Assembly (NCBI GenBank): GCA_902760415.1
Contig: CACWGK010000002.1
Location: forward strand, 18,005-82,004
Origin: an uncultured Lachnospiraceae bacterium
GTDB lineage: Bacteria; Bacillota; Clostridia; Lachnospirales; Lachnospiraceae
DNA length: 64,000 nt
Direction: 5' to 3'
Positions 27,301-38,564 of this stretch are shown here, in pieces. Both the position numbers and the translations under genes were made by a program. Each line of letters opens with the position of its first letter. The first letter of the stretch is position 1. A model generated the notes under the pieces. It was not told the DNA's origin. It searched no databases and was given only the letters and a program-made list of their open reading frames with translations.

Positions 27301-28154
27301 ATATGACTATATACCTCTGCATCATCTTCCTGTCTCTTCTGCTCATCTATGTTACGAACGGCGATTACTATATGGTTATCATCATTTTCTTGTCTAAATG
27401 CTAAGATATTCAGATACTGTATTCTCCCATCAATAAGCTGACGATAAATGATTGAATACGTATCTTCCCTCTCAAGATTATGAAGAAGTCTGTCTCTATC
27501 CAGTTCTCGAATAAGCATACCACGATCATCTTCATATATATGAACCTGAATATCCTTATTAACTTTCTCAAAGAAGTTTTCACCACTTACATCTATTCCA
27601 AGATCCGAAAAAGTCTCACTCGAATAATACTCCGTGTAAGAACCTGTATTGATATCTATATAATATATGGCTTCAAACATACCTGCTAGAGACTTTGCAA
27701 TCTCGGAGTAGATTCTACTAATCTCCTTCTCCTTAAGACCAAGCTGCATCTCTTCATTTACATTTTGAACACCAATTACAATATCCTCACTACTAGCCCT
27801 TATTGTTTTAAGGAAATAGTACTGAGGTTTACCATCTATATTAAGTCTGTATCTAAGGGAAAATGATTTACCGTTCTCTAGTTTTTCGAGAACTCGAGAT
27901 TTTTTTAACTCTCTAAGAAAATATGGCTGATCTGCCGGCCATACTAATAAACGACAATTTGACTTAAGCTCCTCAAAGAAGTCATCTCCTTGGGACTTAA
28001 GAACCAGCTCCTTCTCACCGCACACAGCTGTATATTCCACATAACTGTCATCAGTATAATCAATGACATAAATGGAATCATAGTCATTAGCCAGCGCAAG
28101 TGCAAGCTCAGAAAAGGATGTTTTACGATTGCTTGTAATATCCTTATTATTCAA
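24309..28154 (-). CDS. Tetra-repeat sensor protein with two degenerate GGDEF domains and an EAL phosphodiesterase
   Basis: A 1281-residue soluble protein. Four tandem sensor repeats of about 135 residues begin near residues 24, 160, 295 and 430. Each opens with a pattern like FEAIYYIDINTGSYTEY, contains a GxDFFE segment and ends with HIVIAVxNID, a PAS-like arrangement. Two GGDEF-type domains follow: the first ends in GGDKF and the second in GGDNF, each lacking the catalytic Glu, so neither should make c-di-GMP. The C-terminal EAL domain (from about 1030) keeps EAL, VNLS, ELTE, VDDFGVG, KVDK and EGVE, so c-di-GMP hydrolysis is predicted. There are no membrane helices, so the signal is cytoplasmic. 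It is followed by the zinc-ribbon gene. Confidence 0.9.
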   Translation of the reverse strand: MNNKDITSNRKTSFSELALALANDYDSIYVIDYTDDSYVEYTAVCGEKELVLKSQGDDFFEELKSNCRLLVWPADQPYFLRELKKSRVLEKLENGKSFSLRYRLNIDGKPQYYFLKTIRASSEDIVIGVQNVNEEMQLGLKEKEISRIYSEIAKSLAGMFEAIYYIDINTGSYTEYYSSETFSDLGIDVSGENFFEKVNKDIQVHIYEDDRGMLIRELDRDRLLHNLEREDTYSIIYRQLIDGRIQYLNILAFRQENDDNHIVIAVRNIDEQKRQEDDAEVYSHIAGSLASRYEVIYYIDIDTNNYTQYRANDIYAQLGTSKTGDDFFSDIAGGIKNFIHKDDVERALTILEKNHLLSILAKEGTLTFTGRMLYGEEYKYVSILVVRPKNDENHLVIGLTNIDAQIKREEAIKEESLIFDEVAIAIAEQYEVIYQVNTKTNAYMEYRSSERYSRLKIDTKGRDFFEETQKNLRTQVFADDYPMMAVAMQKDFFLETLNQTGKFIINYRLLLDGRPQYVTLFAVRPKEDNDHIVIAVANIDSTRRRELQFEDALDGALDMGNYDTLTGLKNRRGFAQKEMIMDDAIANKEKISFSILVADINGLKIVNDTEGKEAGDALVQRVSRILSESFKGCKVYRTGGDKFLVLFEGDTYSRREEMIRFFDELQESNREKNLPTVAYGVSDYNSLLDHMVQDVYERADNAMKHNKLLYHDGEERDTILRLKEYENDARFYTLFEQLIDTMSHMERPDIPRIEKLLIEISAMHRLSMAITRVYKSALEEQQNSGETLCCYDTGIEGEEIISLRTENKVGTIATMKAYISPNEKPLSDREKERVTLVMRSTLNYIVRNRLRDRVEELTYYDADGFKNMRYIQRYFAQNKEYMFDKVAFRYNLKHFSLVNNEHGKEVGDIVMSRHFQQLERIIGDKGGLCRLGGDNFAGICAKGQISQILSYLTETKVEYDEKSNKVVSISTTVGVYKIPYDGEVKLVGDIMEKVNIAYHAAQTGGKDSIVFYTGKLIEDRESAMKVQQLFPEALRNEEFRVYYQPKVDIRTGELIGAEALCRWFHNDEMISPGAFIPVLEETNDICKLDFYMLDHACKDINRWIDEGRKSIRVSVNLSRKHLSNPSLVDNLLKIIDKHNVPHSCIEIELTETNAEVGFGELKRVVTGLQNVGIFTSVDDFGVGYSSLNLIRELPWNVIKVDKSFLPEGDEEMDDVSKIMFKHVIQMTTEMGIECIVEGVETEKQLAILRENNCIYAQGFYYDRPLPKEEFEDRLIKGVYGK

Positions 28155-28236
28155 ATGTAACCCCCGAAAATAAGTAAGAAATACCCTATCTACTTATTTC
28201 TATTATAGCCTATATATACATATATTGCCATCAAAA

Positions 28237-28271
28237 AAAGTGACATTTACGTGATATGTAAATGCCACTTT
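28237..28271 (-). terminator. Intrinsic terminator of the V-ATPase operon
   Basis: A 14-bp inverted repeat with one mismatch (arms 28237-28250 and 28258-28271) is followed on the minus strand by seven Ts. It lies 30 bases after the subunit D stop. Confidence 0.92.
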
Positions 28272-28301
28272 AGTCATTACAATATAATCAGTATATCATG
28301 A

Positions 28302-28961
28302 TTATTCTTTATCTTTATAATGATGTGCCTCTTCAAGCATCATTGACTTAACCTTCATCAGACGCACCTGAGTACTTCTCTCATTTTCGTCAAGCTTCAT
28401 GGTTATATACTTAATGCTTTCCTGAGTTTCAGGAATGATAACATGCTCTAAAGCATTAACTCTACGTCTGGTCTTCTCTATCTCAGCAGCCATAAGCTGA
28501 CAAGACTTCTCAACCTCTGCAAGCTTAAGCATATCAGGGAAAACAGCCGCCAGTGAATCAACGGCGCCATCCAGATCTCCAGAGGTAAATGCAAAACCGT
28601 ATGAGTATATATCATTCTCATCAGGTGTTCTTGTCTTAAAATCAAAGACAGGAATATCGACACTCATTACATTCTTCTTATCTTGAACCAGAGAAACCTC
28701 CTGCTTAGGAGCCATAAGAGCTGTACGAAGAGTCTGTTCAGACATACCAGCCTTAGCAAGTACAAAGTTCTTGTTAGCTGCATCAATACCCTTCTCAACC
28801 TTTTCACGAAGTTCCATATTAACCTTAACAAGTTCAAGGAACTCACGCATCAGCTCGTCTCTCTTATCCTTCAGAAGTCTATGACCCTTTACAGCAGTAT
28901 TCAGTTTCTTCTTTAACCGAGTTAATTCCATTCGTGTAGGAATTACTGTTTGTGTTGCCAT
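28302..28961 (-). CDS. ntpD: V-type ATPase subunit D (central stalk)
   Basis: A 219-residue mostly helical protein. The N-terminal MATQTVIPTRMELTRLKKKLNTAVKGHRLLKDKRDEL and a long C-terminal helix form the antiparallel coiled coil that rotates inside the A3B3 head. The length fits the family (~200-215). It is the last gene of the nine-gene V-ATPase operon, in the same place as in the Enterococcus hirae ntp operon. It couples ATP hydrolysis or synthesis to rotation of the K ring. Confidence 0.95.
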   Translation of the reverse strand: MATQTVIPTRMELTRLKKKLNTAVKGHRLLKDKRDELMREFLELVKVNMELREKVEKGIDAANKNFVLAKAGMSEQTLRTALMAPKQEVSLVQDKKNVMSVDIPVFDFKTRTPDENDIYSYGFAFTSGDLDGAVDSLAAVFPDMLKLAEVEKSCQLMAAEIEKTRRRVNALEHVIIPETQESIKYITMKLDENERSTQVRLMKVKSMMLEEAHHYKDKE

Positions 28962-29054
28962 AATTATTCTCTTTCTATATGTTTACACCGCGGTGAGCCC
29001 CGAATGGAAGTACTGTGAAATCCCTATGCTGCTCACTCGTGGATACACTTTATT

Positions 29055-30419
29055 TTAATAGTACTCATCAAGGAACTTATCGTTGATTCGCTTCAGTTCT
29101 GAACGTGGAAGTATACGGAGTAACTCCCATCCAATATCCAAAGTTTCCTGAATATCACGGTCTGCCTGATAGCCCTGGGATACATACTTCTTCTCAAACT
29201 CTTCTGCAAACTTAGCATAGAGAAGATCGATATCTGTAAGCGCAGCCTCACCGAGGATTACCATCAGTTCCTTAGCTTCTTTACCACGTGCATATGCTGA
29301 GAAAAGCTGATTCATAGTAGCAGCATGATCTGCTCTAGTCTTTCCTTCACCGATACCCTTATCTTTAAGACGCGACAGTGAAGGGAGAACATCGATAGGT
29401 GGTGTAATACCCTTTCTGTAAAGCTCACGAGAAAGAATAATCTGTCCCTCTGTGATATATCCTGTAAGGTCAGGGATAGGATGTGTCTTATCATCCTCTG
29501 GCATAGTAAGGATAGGAATCATAGTGATAGATCCGTTCTTACCACGCTGACGTCCTGCTCTTTCATACATTGTAGCAAGGTCAGTGTACATGTAACCAGG
29601 ATATCCACGACGTCCAGGAACTTCCTTACGTGCAGCAGATATCTCACGAAGTGCATCAGCGTAGTTAGTAATATCTGTCATGATAACAAGTACATGCATA
29701 CCCTTTTCGAAGGCAAGATACTCAGCAGCTGTGAGGGCCATACGAGGTGTTGATATACGCTCAACAGCAGGGTCATTTGCAAGATTTATAAAGAGGACTG
29801 TTCTGTCGATAGCTCCACTCTCACGGAAGGACTCTTCGAAGAAATGTGCCTCCTCAAATGTGATACCCATAGCAGCAAATACAACGGCGAAGTCTTCATC
29901 TTTACCTTTAACCTTTGCCTGACGGGCAATCTGTGCAGCAAGCTGCGCATGTGGAAGTCCTGAAGCTGAGAATATAGGAAGCTTCTGTCCTCTAACCAGT
30001 GTATTAAGTCCATCGATAGCAGATACACCTGTCTCGATAAACTCTGATGGATATGCTCTAGCTGCTGGGTTCATAGGAAGTCCGTTGATATCCATACGAG
30101 CGTCTGGAAGTATCTCTGGACCACCATCTATAGTACGTCCAAGTCCGTCAAAGACACGGCCAAGCATATCTCCTGATACACCAAGCTCAAGTGAACGTCC
30201 AAGGAACTTTACCTTACTACTCTCAAGGTTGATACCTGTAGCACTATCGAAAAGCTGAACTAATGCATTACTGCCATCTATCTCAAGAACTTTACAACGA
30301 CGCTTTTCGCCATTTGCAAGCTCTATCTCACCCAGCTCGTCATACTTTACATTCTCTACATCCTTTACCAGCATAAGTGGGCCGGCAACTTCTTGTATAG
30401 TACGATACTCTTTAGGCAT
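29055..30419 (-). CDS. ntpB: V-type ATPase subunit B (non-catalytic head subunit)
   Basis: A 454-residue protein with the A/B ATPase fold. [16 protein letters not shown] is the N-terminal beta barrel, [15 protein letters not shown] replaces the Walker A loop of the catalytic subunit, and [21 protein letters not shown] is a B-subunit hallmark. The ATG overlaps the end of subunit A by one base at 30419. Three copies alternate with subunit A in the head. The length and motifs are standard. Confidence 0.97.
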   Translation of the reverse strand: MPKEYRTIQEVAGPLMLVKDVENVKYDELGEIELANGEKRRCKVLEIDGSNALVQLFDSATGINLESSKVKFLGRSLELGVSGDMLGRVFDGLGRTIDGGPEILPDARMDINGLPMNPAARAYPSEFIETGVSAIDGLNTLVRGQKLPIFSASGLPHAQLAAQIARQAKVKGKDEDFAVVFAAMGITFEEAHFFEESFRESGAIDRTVLFINLANDPAVERISTPRMALTAAEYLAFEKGMHVLVIMTDITNYADALREISAARKEVPGRRGYPGYMYTDLATMYERAGRQRGKNGSITMIPILTMPEDDKTHPIPDLTGYITEGQIILSRELYRKGITPPIDVLPSLSRLKDKGIGEGKTRADHAATMNQLFSAYARGKEAKELMVILGEAALTDIDLLYAKFAEEFEKKYVSQGYQADRDIQETLDIGWELLRILPRSELKRINDKFLDEYY

Positions 30420-32191
30420 TAGTCTTCCTCCTTTCCGATAAGTCCTGATATCTCACGGATAAGTGCATCATGCACTTCCTTATATCTCTCGTCAATATTT
30501 TCCTCTAATGTATACTTATAACGTCCGATATCCTCACGAACCTTCATGGCTACGATATCATTTATATTCGCACCATCCTTAAGTGCCTTAGCACTCTCTT
30601 CGTAGAAGAGGTATACAAGCTTCTGCATGTAGAACTGCTTCTGCATAGAGGTATATGTATCTATCTCGTCAAATGAGTTCTGATGGAGGAAGTCCTCACG
30701 AATAGAACGTGCTGCTTCCATCTTAAGTCTATCCTGAGGTGAAAGTGCATCCATACCTACCATCTTAACGATCTCGTTGAGGGATGCTTCTTCCTGAAGA
30801 AGACTCATAAGCTCCTGACGTGTCTTCATCCAGTCTTCGTTGACATTTTCATCGAACCAGCCCTTTATCTCATCAAGGTAGAGACTGTAACTGTTCAGCC
30901 AGTTAATAGCTGGGAAATGTCTCTGATATGCCAGCTGTGCATCAAGGGACCAGAACACCTTTACGATACGAAGTGTTGCCTGTGATACTGGCTCAGATAT
31001 ATCACCACCTGGAGGTGATACTGCTCCGATAGCTGAAAGAGCACCCTCTCTCTCATCGCTACCAAGACATACTACGTGACCAGCTCTCTCGTAGAACTGT
31101 GCAAGACGAGAAGCAAGATAAGCAGGATAACCTTCCTCACCAGGCATCTCTTCAAGACGACCTGACATCTCACGAAGTGCCTCTGCCCAACGGGATGTTG
31201 AATCAGCCATAAGTGCTACTGAGTAACCCATATCACGGAAGTATTCAGCAAGAGTGATACCTGTATAGATAGATGCCTCACGGGCAGCAACAGGCATATC
31301 TGATGTGTTAGCTATAAGGATAGTTCTCTTCATAAGTGACTCGCCTGTACGAGGATCCTTAAGTTCAGGGAACTCGTTCAGAACGTCGGTCATCTCATTT
31401 CCACGCTCTCCACATCCAATATATACTACGATTTCAGCATCTGCCCACTTAGCAAGCTGATGCTGGATAACTGTCTTACCAGAACCGAAAGGACCAGGAA
31501 CTGCAGCTACACCACCCTTAGCTATAGGGAAAAATGTATCTACTACTCTCTGTCCTGTTATAAGCGGCTGACGAGGTGGGAGCTTCTTAGCATAAGGACG
31601 TCCCTTACGTACTGGCCACTTCTGCATCATCATCAGATCCTTATCGCCATCTGCAGTTTCAACTACTGCTACTGTATCAGTTACTGTAAATGAACCGATC
31701 TGTATAGACTTGATAGTTCCCTCTACTCCATATGGAACCATGATACGCTGTGTTACAACTTCAGTTTCCTGAACTGTACCTATGATATCACCAGCAACTA
31801 CCTTATCTCCAACCTTAGCTGTGGCTACAAAATCCCATTTCTTCTCTCTATCAAGTGATGGAACCTCAACGCCTCGCTCCAGCAGATTTCCGCCAGTTAC
31901 TTCCATAATCTTTGTAAGAGGTCTCTGTATACCATCGTAAATGGAACCCATAAGACCAGGTCCAAGTTCTACTGATAGAGGAACCTCTGTTGACTCAACT
32001 GGTTCACCAGGACCAAGTCCAGCTGTTTCCTCATAAACCTGGATTGATGCCTCGTCACCGTGCATCTCTATAATCTCACCGATAAGTCTCTCATTACTAA
32101 CACGAACAACGTCGAACATATCAGCATCACGCATGCCCGTAGCTATAACCAGAGGTCCGGCAACCTTTTTAATCTTACCTACTACTCCCAT
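30419..32191 (-). CDS. ntpA: V-type ATPase subunit A (catalytic)
   Basis: A 590-residue catalytic subunit. It has a P-loop ([13 protein letters not shown]) near residue 235, the A-type 'non-homologous' insertion region, the GER box ([16 protein letters not shown]) and the conserved [27 protein letters not shown] segment. It hydrolyses or forms ATP in the cytoplasmic head. It lies 69 bases after subunit F and overlaps the subunit B start by one base. The length is normal for bacterial A subunits. Confidence 0.98.
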   Translation of the reverse strand: MGVVGKIKKVAGPLVIATGMRDADMFDVVRVSNERLIGEIIEMHGDEASIQVYEETAGLGPGEPVESTEVPLSVELGPGLMGSIYDGIQRPLTKIMEVTGGNLLERGVEVPSLDREKKWDFVATAKVGDKVVAGDIIGTVQETEVVTQRIMVPYGVEGTIKSIQIGSFTVTDTVAVVETADGDKDLMMMQKWPVRKGRPYAKKLPPRQPLITGQRVVDTFFPIAKGGVAAVPGPFGSGKTVIQHQLAKWADAEIVVYIGCGERGNEMTDVLNEFPELKDPRTGESLMKRTILIANTSDMPVAAREASIYTGITLAEYFRDMGYSVALMADSTSRWAEALREMSGRLEEMPGEEGYPAYLASRLAQFYERAGHVVCLGSDEREGALSAIGAVSPPGGDISEPVSQATLRIVKVFWSLDAQLAYQRHFPAINWLNSYSLYLDEIKGWFDENVNEDWMKTRQELMSLLQEEASLNEIVKMVGMDALSPQDRLKMEAARSIREDFLHQNSFDEIDTYTSMQKQFYMQKLVYLFYEESAKALKDGANINDIVAMKVREDIGRYKYTLEENIDERYKEVHDALIREISGLIGKEED

Positions 32192-32260
32192 GGAGCTTTA
32201 TTCTCCTTTCATCTCATTTGCCTAGAGATTTTGTTAATGAGTTAAACCCTTAACAAATAT

Positions 32261-32587
32261 TTACTCGCCGAAGAGGATATCACTTCCGACCGCCTGTTCA
32301 ACAGAACGACGAACAGCCTTGATTCCATCTCCTGTATTTCCCTTCACACCTGGTATCTGAATGATTGCAGGTGTCATAACTTCCTTATATTTTTCAATCT
32401 GCTTCTCTGTAAGTGCAGCTAATTCCTCAGTAATATAGATAATTCCATATCCACTAGATGCAAGATTCTTAAGTGTTCTTACTGCATCCTCCTGTCCTTC
32501 AACAGGAAATGTACTAAGTCCCAGGGAAGCAAATCCATAGATACTATCATAGTCGCCTATTACAGCAATCTTATTCTCATCATCCAT
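32261..32587 (-). CDS. ntpG: V-type ATPase subunit F
   Basis: A 108-residue Rossmann-like protein (IAVIGDYDSIYGFASLGLSTFPV; YGIIYITEELA; PAIIQIPGVKG) matching the small central-stalk subunit F (NtpG in E. hirae). Its start overlaps the end of subunit C by 8 bases, indicating translational coupling. It regulates the D-F rotor. Confidence 0.93.
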   Translation of the reverse strand: MDDENKIAVIGDYDSIYGFASLGLSTFPVEGQEDAVRTLKNLASSGYGIIYITEELAALTEKQIEKYKEVMTPAIIQIPGVKGNTGDGIKAVRRSVEQAVGSDILFGE

Positions 32588-33551
32588 ACATCTTCCTTAC
32601 CCTTTCCGAGATAACATCATCACTGAATCCATTTGCCTTTGCAGTCATAATGATTCGTGCTGTTCTTATCTCATTTTGCTTAGCTAGGAAAAATGCAACT
32701 ATAGGTCCACTAGACTGTATATTTGTCTTCTGATTCATAAGGGTGCTCATTACATAATCATCGCACCATTTTTCAAATGCAGAAAATGAATCCTTAAGTG
32801 CTTCTACTGCCTGGTTGTAACCAGCCCTGCTAAGGAATTCATATACCGCCTCTCGATTTGTTGCTGCAGCTACAGCCAGTTGTTTAACATCAAACTTTCT
32901 ATTTGGTGCCAAAGCATCCTGAATCATACTAAGTGGTCTCTTGGTATCTGCCGCTCTAACTGCTATCTTAATATCAGAAATGACAACCTTAGTCTCTGCG
33001 TAATCAGCAAGGAACTTGTCCTTTGTTGTTGCAGCTTCCTTCTCTATCGCATCAAGACATGCTCTATCTATCATAACATCAAGACGCTGACCGTCTTGTG
33101 TGGTTAACATAAGATCTAATGCCTTTTCAGCCACAACTGCCATATCTTGAGGGAGTTTTTCAAAATCCTTATCTCTAATGATATCCATCAGTACCTTCTT
33201 GCCATACTTATCATGTTCATAGAAGGCCTGACTATCATCAAGACCTGTACAGACTTCTTTTATAGCAGCCTTAAGATTGTGATAAACTTCCTGTATAAAG
33301 AGTGTATCTATAATCTTCTCATCTACACCAAGAGTCTTCAGCAGTTTCATCTGCTTCTCTTCCTCTTCAGAAAGAACCTTTTCCATGTCAGGATCTAATG
33401 ATCCATCTCCCCAGCCCTTTTCTGTAAGGTAAGATAAAACCTCTTTCTCACTCTTCATTCCAACCATGGTCTGGACATCAGCATCATTTAGAAGTGTTTT
33501 CTCTTTAGCACGGATACAGGCAACTGCGTAAATGTAATCCGCATCTCTCAT
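32580..33551 (-). CDS. ntpC: V-type ATPase subunit C (AC39/d type)
   Basis: A 323-residue all-helical protein of the V0D/AC39 family. It begins RDADYIYAVACIRAKEKTLL and contains the family's repeated helical pattern (VAEKALDLMLTTQDGQRLDVMIDRACLDAI). It forms the funnel between the central stalk and the membrane K ring. It follows subunit E by 21 bases and overlaps subunit F. Confidence 0.92.
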   Translation of the reverse strand: MRDADYIYAVACIRAKEKTLLNDADVQTMVGMKSEKEVLSYLTEKGWGDGSLDPDMEKVLSEEEEKQMKLLKTLGVDEKIIDTLFIQEVYHNLKAAIKEVCTGLDDSQAFYEHDKYGKKVLMDIIRDKDFEKLPQDMAVVAEKALDLMLTTQDGQRLDVMIDRACLDAIEKEAATTKDKFLADYAETKVVISDIKIAVRAADTKRPLSMIQDALAPNRKFDVKQLAVAAATNREAVYEFLSRAGYNQAVEALKDSFSAFEKWCDDYVMSTLMNQKTNIQSSGPIVAFFLAKQNEIRTARIIMTAKANGFSDDVISERVRKMYG

Positions 33552-33572
33552 ATCTTCGTCTCCTATTTAAGA

Positions 33573-34166
33573 TCATGCCCAAAGCATTTTGTTTACTATA
33601 TCTACTAGTTCTTCTTCATTTTCTTCAAACAAAGCATCAAATGAAGAATTAATTTCTATATTTCCATACTTAAGGATAAATCCACCGTCTATATTCACAG
33701 TCTCTTTTGATACATCAAGCATACCACCGTTCTTTGTAGCTACAGCCTGTGCTGACTTCTCAAAATCTTCTGGCATTCTAGCTAAATCCTTTTCATTAAA
33801 AAGAAGGATTCCCTTATCTGCCTGAGACTGTTTCTCTAATAACTTTAATAATGTATCGAAATATTCCTTTGTTTCCAAATGAAGAAGCTTTTCCTTAGCC
33901 TTACTAAGAACTCCATCTATTATCTCCTGCTTAGCATTTAGCATGATCAGCTTTTCTGCCTGTTCGCATTGAGACTGAGTTTTCTTATCTTCCGAAGCAA
34001 GCTTACGACTTATCTTCTCATCAGATTCAGCTCTGATTACATTACATTCTTCCTCAGTCTTAGCCTTCAGAGACTTGGCAGCTTCTTCAGCAGCAGAGAT
34101 AATTCCGGCAGCTTCTTTATCAGCTTCAAGGCTTATCTCCTTAGTAATGCTTTCAATACCAGCCAT
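33573..34166 (-). CDS. ntpE: V-type ATPase subunit E (peripheral stalk)
   Basis: A 197-residue protein with a charged N-terminal coiled coil (ISLEADKEAAGIISAAEEAAKSLKAKTEEECNVIRAESDEKI) and a C-terminal globular domain, typical of the vATP-synt_E family. I start it at the ATG at 34166, preceded by AAAGGAG at 6 bases. The frame stays open for another 201 bases upstream, but that stretch is a run of hairpins and encodes an atypical Arg/Ser-rich leader. It pairs with the 102-residue G/H-type subunit. Confidence 0.93.
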   Translation of the reverse strand: MAGIESITKEISLEADKEAAGIISAAEEAAKSLKAKTEEECNVIRAESDEKISRKLASEDKKTQSQCEQAEKLIMLNAKQEIIDGVLSKAKEKLLHLETKEYFDTLLKLLEKQSQADKGILLFNEKDLARMPEDFEKSAQAVATKNGGMLDVSKETVNIDGGFILKYGNIEINSSFDALFEENEEELVDIVNKMLWA

Positions 34167-34203
34167 ACTGGGCTCCTTTCTACTCTTATTATTTAAATAC
34201 GAA

Positions 34204-34400
34204 TTGCTCCGCTTCGCTGTGCCATATCTTCTTCGAAGATATGCAGGATTTGCTCTGCAAATCTTGATTCTGCTTTTGCAGAATGCATCCTTCGGATCCT
34301 CGATTATTTCATAATCGAGGTCTGTCCTCGCAATTCGAAACAGTATTCGTGCTGTTTTAACCAACATAAATCCATCGTGCTATGCAAGCAAGCTTGCTCG
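34204..34400. repeat. Array of back-to-back short perfect hairpins in the V-ATPase operon
   Basis: The 254-base gap between subunits K and E holds consecutive small perfect palindromes: 34224-34242 (8-bp arms), 34247-34263 (7-bp arms), 34267-34284 (7-bp arms), 34287-34297 (4-bp arms), 34298-34320 (10-bp arms), and a further one near 34384-34400. Three have TTC loops (GAA on the transcript). No gene, promoter or T-tract terminator is evident here. Confidence 0.85.
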
Positions 34401-34420
34401 CACTCTGTATTTAGTTGGTA

Positions 34421-36920
<2,500 letters not shown>

Positions 36921-36936
36921 AGTTACATCCGCCTTT

Positions 36937-37245
36937 CTATATTATCTTACTTATTACAGCATCTATAGCTTCATTTTCCTTTGCCTGCATGCTCTCTTTC
37001 ATTTTCTGAGCCTTGCCTTCGGCATCGACCTTAGCCTGCTGGATAGCTGCTTCTCTATCAGACTCCATCTTACGGAGCTTCTCGAGATGATCAGCCTTAC
37101 AGCCTTCTTCAGCTTGACGCTTCATCTCCTCAGCTTCTTCGATTGAAGCCTTACGGATATCATCAGCCTTTGCTTTAGCTGACTGAAGTTTTTCAGCTGC
37201 GTCTTTTTCAGCTACTTCAACTGCTTTCATAGCCTCACTTATCAC
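36937..37245 (-). CDS. ntpF: V-type ATPase G/H-type peripheral stalk subunit
   Basis: A 102-residue protein that is almost wholly a charged coiled coil (VAEKDAAEKLQSAKAKADDIRKASIEEAEEMKRQAEEG). It corresponds to NtpF of E. hirae, which pairs with subunit E in the peripheral stalks. The start is a GTG at 37245 with AAGGAG 9 bases upstream; the first internal ATG would be about 24 bases from that site. It is the first gene of the V-ATPase operon, with a TATAAT promoter about 85 bases upstream. Confidence 0.88.
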   Translation of the reverse strand: MISEAMKAVEVAEKDAAEKLQSAKAKADDIRKASIEEAEEMKRQAEEGCKADHLEKLRKMESDREAAIQQAKVDAEGKAQKMKESMQAKENEAIDAVISKII

Positions 37246-37330
37246 GGCTTATATCTCCTTTTCAGGTACTTTGTCGGATATTCTAGAGATACAATATATC
37301 TAGTATTCCCACGAAAACCCAACGAAAACT

Positions 37331-37359
37331 ATTATACTAATTTTAGCGTTTTAAAGCAA
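37331..37359 (-). promoter_or_regulatory. Promoter of the V-ATPase operon
   Basis: On the minus strand a perfect TATAAT (37331-37336) lies 17 bases from TTGCTT (37354-37359), giving a leader of about 80 bases to the GTG start of the first V-ATPase gene. Between this and the divergent promoter at 37459 the sequence is AT-rich and shows no other clear signal. Confidence 0.75.
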
Positions 37360-37458
37360 CAAGACATTTACGTTAAATTGTAAGAAAAAATGACAAAAAA
37401 ATGCTAGTGTATAAACTCACATATATTCGTATAATATAGTTCAGTTTGGGGAATCAAT

Positions 37459-37487
37459 TTGAAAAAACATCTCTTTTGAGTTATCAT
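37459..37487 (+). promoter_or_regulatory. Promoter of the AraC-family regulator gene
   Basis: TTGAAA (37459-37464) and TATCAT (37482-37487) are separated by exactly 17 bases, about 65 bases upstream of the ATG at 37554. It is divergent from the V-ATPase promoter. Confidence 0.7.
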
Positions 37488-37553
37488 ATACTCGGAGATA
37501 AAAATGTATTATTTTACGATTAAAGAAATATTTTTCGGAGGGTGCTTTTTTAT

Positions 37554-38489
37554 ATGGGAGACGTAAAACCTTGGGAAAATGTTCCAGATAAATGGAAACA
37601 ACCATCAAAAGAGTTCGAAGGACGTGTTGTTCACAACAAGAAGGAGCTTGTAAATTACAGCTCTTCTTCACATATTCGTATATGGTACAACAATCAGGCT
37701 GAAGGATACGAGATGCATTCTCACGATGCCATGGAAGCCTTTATATGTATTCAGAATAACTACGAAATACACGCCAACAACCACGAATACAACTTAAAAG
37801 AAGGCGATATTCTATTCATTCCGCCAAATATGCTTCACGAATATATTAACGATAAGGTTGGAGTTCGATTTATATATCTTATAGAAATGAATAACTTCTT
37901 CAATTCTAGGGATTATAAGAGCATCGAGCCGCTCTTCTTCAATGCATTTCTATGTAATGAAGAGACTTGTCCAGACATTTATAGTGAAGTATATAAACTC
38001 TTTATGGATATGAACTCTGTATACTTTACCAACGCAAACTTCTGGGAGACAACGGTATACAGTAAAATGTATCAGATCTTCGTAGCTATCGCGAAGCATT
38101 CAGAGAATCTGGTTAAAAATGAGACTAACAGTACATCACAGTCCATTAACAGAATCAATTCACTGCTCCGTTATGTAGATATCAATTATTCAGAAGAAAT
38201 ATCTACAGAGCAGGCCGCTGAATATACTGGATTTTCTAAGTTCCATTTTATGAGGTTATTTAAACTTCAGACTGGATATACATTCCACGATTATTTAACA
38301 CTTAAGCGTATACATATCGCTGAAGAATTGCTTGTGACCGAGAAACCTATAACAGATATTGCATTCCAGACTGGTTTCAATACTCTGCCATCCTTCTGTA
38401 GGGCCTTTAAGAAGTATACAAACTATTCTCCTAGCGAATATAAGAAACTAAGACTATCATCAAAAGCTTCAAATCATACAAACGTTTAA
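37554..38489 (+). CDS. AraC-family regulator with an N-terminal cupin sensor
   Basis: A 311-residue regulator and the only clear plus-strand gene. Residues about 40-150 are a cupin-type ligand domain (HSHDAMEAFICIQNNYEIHANNHEYNLKEGDILFIPPNMLHEY). The C-terminal hundred residues form two AraC helix-turn-helices (STEQAAEYTGFSKFHFMRLFKLQTGYTFHDYLTLKRIHIAEELL; ITDIAFQTGFNTLPSFCRAFKKYTNYSPSEYKK). I choose the ATG at 37554, about 11 bases after GGAGGG; a GTG four codons earlier overlaps that site. It lies tail to tail with the sugar ABC importer, which it likely activates in response to an imported sugar. Confidence 0.93.
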   Translation: MGDVKPWENVPDKWKQPSKEFEGRVVHNKKELVNYSSSSHIRIWYNNQAEGYEMHSHDAMEAFICIQNNYEIHANNHEYNLKEGDILFIPPNMLHEYINDKVGVRFIYLIEMNNFFNSRDYKSIEPLFFNAFLCNEETCPDIYSEVYKLFMDMNSVYFTNANFWETTVYSKMYQIFVAIAKHSENLVKNETNSTSQSINRINSLLRYVDINYSEEISTEQAAEYTGFSKFHFMRLFKLQTGYTFHDYLTLKRIHIAEELLVTEKPITDIAFQTGFNTLPSFCRAFKKYTNYSPSEYKKLRLSSKASNHTNV

Positions 38490-38505
38490 ATAAATAAAAA
38501 AAATA

Positions 38506-38538
38506 ATAGCCACGGAAGTTTTGCTTCCGTGGCTATTT
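38506..38538. terminator. Bidirectional intrinsic terminator
   Basis: A strong inverted repeat (arms about 38506-38519 and 38525-38538) has Ts on its right and As on its left, so it can end both the plus-strand AraC gene and the minus-strand importer operon that converge here. Confidence 0.92.
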
Positions 38539-38564
38539 TAATACTTTTAACCCCACATGTATAA

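Noticed and set aside
34167-34367. In-frame upstream extension of the V-ATPase subunit E frame (about 67 residues)
   Set aside because: The extra sequence is the hairpin array, encodes an Arg/Ser-rich leader unlike the family, and a good ribosome site precedes the ATG at 34166.
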